DNA of 64,000 nucleotides, taken from contig NZ_CP132343.1 of the NCBI RefSeq assembly GCF_040529065.1, positions 1,984,001 to 2,048,000 of the forward strand. The letters are read 5' to 3'. A program made the translations under genes and the position numbers. Positions 61,108-64,000 of this stretch are shown here, piece after piece. Position 1 is the stretch's first letter; the number at the start of each line of letters is the position of its first letter. Under the pieces are notes generated by a model that saw only the letters and a program-made list of their open reading frames with translations, was not told the DNA's origin and ran no database searches. The DNA is from Xanthomonas sacchari. Its GTDB lineage: Bacteria > Pseudomonadota > Gammaproteobacteria > Xanthomonadales > Xanthomonadaceae.

Positions 61108-62424
61108 ATGCACGCCAATCGCCAAACCCGCCAGACCATCGTGCGCCTGCTCTCGAGCATGGCCAGCGCGAAGGAGATCAGCCAGTACCTCAAGCGCTTC
61201 TCGCAACTGGACGCCAAGCGCTTCGCCGTGGTCAAGGTCGGCGGCGCGGTGTTGCGCGACGACCTGGAGGCGCTGACCTCCTCGCTGTCGTTCCTGCAGG
61301 AAGTGGGCCTGACCCCGATCGTGCTGCACGGCGCCGGCCCGCAGCTGGATACGGAACTGTCCGCCGCCGGCATCGAGAAGCAGACCGTCAACGGCCTGCG
61401 GGTGACCTCGCCGGAAGCGCTGGCGATCGTGCGCCGGGTGTTCCAGGCCTCCAACCTCAAGCTGGTCGAGGCGCTGCAGCAGAACGGCGCGCGCGCCACC
61501 TCGATCACCGGCGGCGTGTTCGAAGCGCAGTACCTGGACCGCGACACCTACGGGCTGGTCGGCGAGGTCACCGCGGTGAATCTGGCGCCGATCGAGGCCA
61601 GCCTGCAGGCGGGCTCGATCCCGGTCATCACCAGCCTGGGCGAGACCCCCAGCGGGCAGATCCTCAACATCAACGCCGACTTCGCCGCCAACGAACTGGT
61701 GCAGGAACTGCAGCCGTACAAGATCATCTTCCTCACCGGCACCGGCGGCCTGCTCGACGAACAGGGCCGGGTGATCGATTCGATCAACCTGTCCACCGAG
61801 TACGACCACCTGATCGCGCAGCCGTGGATCCATGGCGGCATGAAGGTGAAGATCGAGCAGATCAAGGACCTGCTGGACCGGCTGCCGCTGGAGTCGTCGG
61901 TGTCGATCACGCGTCCGGCCGACTTGGCCAAGGAACTGTTCACCCACAAGGGCTCGGGCACCCTGGTGCGGCGCGGCGAGAAGGTGCTGCGCGCCACGGC
62001 GTGGAGCGAACTGGACCTGCCGCGGCTGAAGACCCTGATCGAATCCAGTTTCGGCCGCACTCTGGTGCCCGACTATTTCGACACCACCAAGCTGCTGCGC
62101 GCCTACGTCAGCGAGAACTACCGCACCGCGGTGATCCTGACCGACGAGGGTGGCTACACCTACCTGGACAAGTTCGCGGTGCTCGACGACGCGCAGGGCG
62201 AGGGCCTGGGCCGCGCGGTGTGGAACGTGATGCGCGAGGAGACACCGCAACTGTTCTGGCGCTCGCGCCACAACAACCAGGTCAACATCTTCTACTACGC
62301 CGAATCCGACGGCTGCTTCAAGCAGGAGAAGTGGAAGGTGTTCTGGTACGGCCTGGAGACCTTCGAGCAGATCCAGCACTGCGTGGCGCATTGCGCGACG
62401 CGCACGCCGACCCTGCAGGGTTGA
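61108..62424 (+). CDS. argB: Bifunctional N-acetylglutamate synthase/kinase
   Basis: 438 aa from ATG 61108. Residues about 35-290 are an amino-acid kinase: [23 protein letters not shown] and [11 protein letters not shown]. The rest is a GNAT-type NAG-synthase domain ([21 protein letters not shown], about 340-365; FYYAESDG). The fused NAGS/K is typical of Xanthomonas, giving the first two steps of arginine synthesis in one chain. Confidence 0.94.
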   Translation: MHANRQTRQTIVRLLSSMASAKEISQYLKRFSQLDAKRFAVVKVGGAVLRDDLEALTSSLSFLQEVGLTPIVLHGAGPQLDTELSAAGIEKQTVNGLRVTSPEALAIVRRVFQASNLKLVEALQQNGARATSITGGVFEAQYLDRDTYGLVGEVTAVNLAPIEASLQAGSIPVITSLGETPSGQILNINADFAANELVQELQPYKIIFLTGTGGLLDEQGRVIDSINLSTEYDHLIAQPWIHGGMKVKIEQIKDLLDRLPLESSVSITRPADLAKELFTHKGSGTLVRRGEKVLRATAWSELDLPRLKTLIESSFGRTLVPDYFDTTKLLRAYVSENYRTAVILTDEGGYTYLDKFAVLDDAQGEGLGRAVWNVMREETPQLFWRSRHNNQVNIFYYAESDGCFKQEKWKVFWYGLETFEQIQHCVAHCATRTPTLQG

Positions 62425-62450
62425 GCGGAATCGTTCAGAGAACCCAGGCC

Positions 62451-63064
62451 ATGTCCAGCATCGATCCCGAGCTTCCCGAATCCTGGCGCCAGGTGCCGAC
62501 GCTGCGCGGCCGCCACGTCAGCCTGGAGCCGCTGCAGTCGGCGCACGCCGAGGGCTTGCGCAACGCCGTACGCGGCAGCGGCCTGGAGGCGCTGTGGTAC
62601 ACCAACGTGCCAGCGCCGGAGCGGGTGGACGTCTACGTCGCCGCCGCGCTGGAGGTGCAGGCGCTGGGCCGGGTGCTGCCGTTCGTGGTGCGCGATGCGC
62701 AGGGCGAGATCGTCGGCAGCACGCGCTTCTACGGCCTGGATCCGCAGGTGCCGACGCTGTCGATCGGCTACACCTGGTATGCGCCGCGGGTGCAGCGCAG
62801 CGGCCTGAACACCGAGGCCAAGCTGCTGCTGCTCGGGCATGCCTTCGAGACGCTCGGCTGCCTCAGCGTGGTGTTCGAGACCAGTTGGTTCAACCACGCC
62901 TCGCGCACCGCGATCGCGCGGCTGGGGGCCAAGCAGGACGGTGTGCTGCGCAACCACAAGCGCCACGCCGACGGCACCCCACGCGACACCGTCATCTTCT
63001 CCATCATCGATACGGAATGGGCCGGGGTGAAACGCCACCTGCAGTTCCGCCTGGATTCGCACGC

Positions 63065-63068
<4 letters not shown>
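62451..63068 (+). CDS. RimJ/RimL-type GNAT acetyltransferase
   Basis: 205 aa from ATG 62451. [49 protein letters not shown] and [18 protein letters not shown] are typical of the RimJ/L-like subgroup acting on protein or antibiotic amines. Its stop overlaps argC by 4 bp (ATGA), so translation is coupled. Role in arginine metabolism not shown. Confidence 0.9.

Positions 63069-64000
<932 letters not shown>

Noticed and set aside
59893-62391. Open frame antisense to argE and argB
   Set aside because: The arginine genes are complete; the antisense frame has no family features.

Overview
The window is a GC-rich (roughly 68-70% by eye) chromosomal segment from a plant-associated Xanthomonas-type gammaproteobacterium. 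Evidence for this placement: a chimeric arginine route with N-acetylornithine carbamoyltransferase and a fused NAG synthase/kinase, a secreted pectinesterase, a zinc-poor DksA with a Lys/Ala/Pro tail, and the REP palindrome family GTAGGAGCGGCTTCAGCCGC. No rRNA, tRNA, IS element, prophage or CRISPR array was seen.

Layout. 0-10 kb: 3' part of a UbiH-type hydroxylase, S4 protein, DEAD-box helicase, RluF, a GAF-GGDEF protein with an altered active site, EamA exporter, KdgT and a DUF72 protein. 9.6-18.2 kb: serine hydrolase, ABC exporter, then tgt-yajC-secD-secF. 18.3-26 kb: a CHASE3 chemoreceptor with an exact-looking sigma-28 promoter, suhB/trmJ, and a PhnD-like periplasmic protein translationally coupled to a GGDEF-EAL protein. 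26-36.6 kb: epmB/efp (EF-P and its beta-lysylation), a TMEM175-type channel, an amidohydrolase, ubiG-gph, a degenerate squalene-synthase-like protein, pectinesterase with an operator-like palindrome, a 7TM-GGDEF protein and a YiiX-like peptidase. 36.7-40.6 kb: M23 peptidase, pyrC, yidD and the DksA-like gene.

40.8-50.9 kb, all on the minus strand, is the most unusual part: HlyD-type adaptor, C39-peptidase ABC exporter, a degenerate 2OG-Fe(II) oxygenase, a secreted alpha/beta hydrolase, a phosphoribosyltransferase/PQQ-propeller fusion, and two paralogous secreted proteins. Each paralogue has a double-glycine leader (ends VAGG), a His-rich segment, a long Gly-Glu repeat and a different C-terminal peptidoglycan-hydrolase-like domain (M15-like; phage-lysozyme-like). 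Each is followed by a hairpin and a gene for an exported protein that may be its immunity factor. I read this as a type I secreted, modular cell-wall-attacking bacteriocin system. Its upstream region is AT-rich (about 46% GC by hand count over 51001-51240).

51.3-56.6 kb: alpha/beta hydrolase, MFS transporter-sufE, cysS and a small exported protein. 56.7-64 kb: the arginine cluster argF'-argG-GNAT-argE-argB(A)-GNAT-argC. It is preceded by what looks like a complete arginine attenuator: a 33-codon leader ORF with Arg codons, an antiterminator segment overlapping its stop codon, and an intrinsic terminator. Three repeat families (REP palindromes, GGGATTC-type G-runs, CCTCTCCC-type palindromes) decorate intergenic spaces; the G-run family also supplies coding ends of ubiG, gph, argF and argG.
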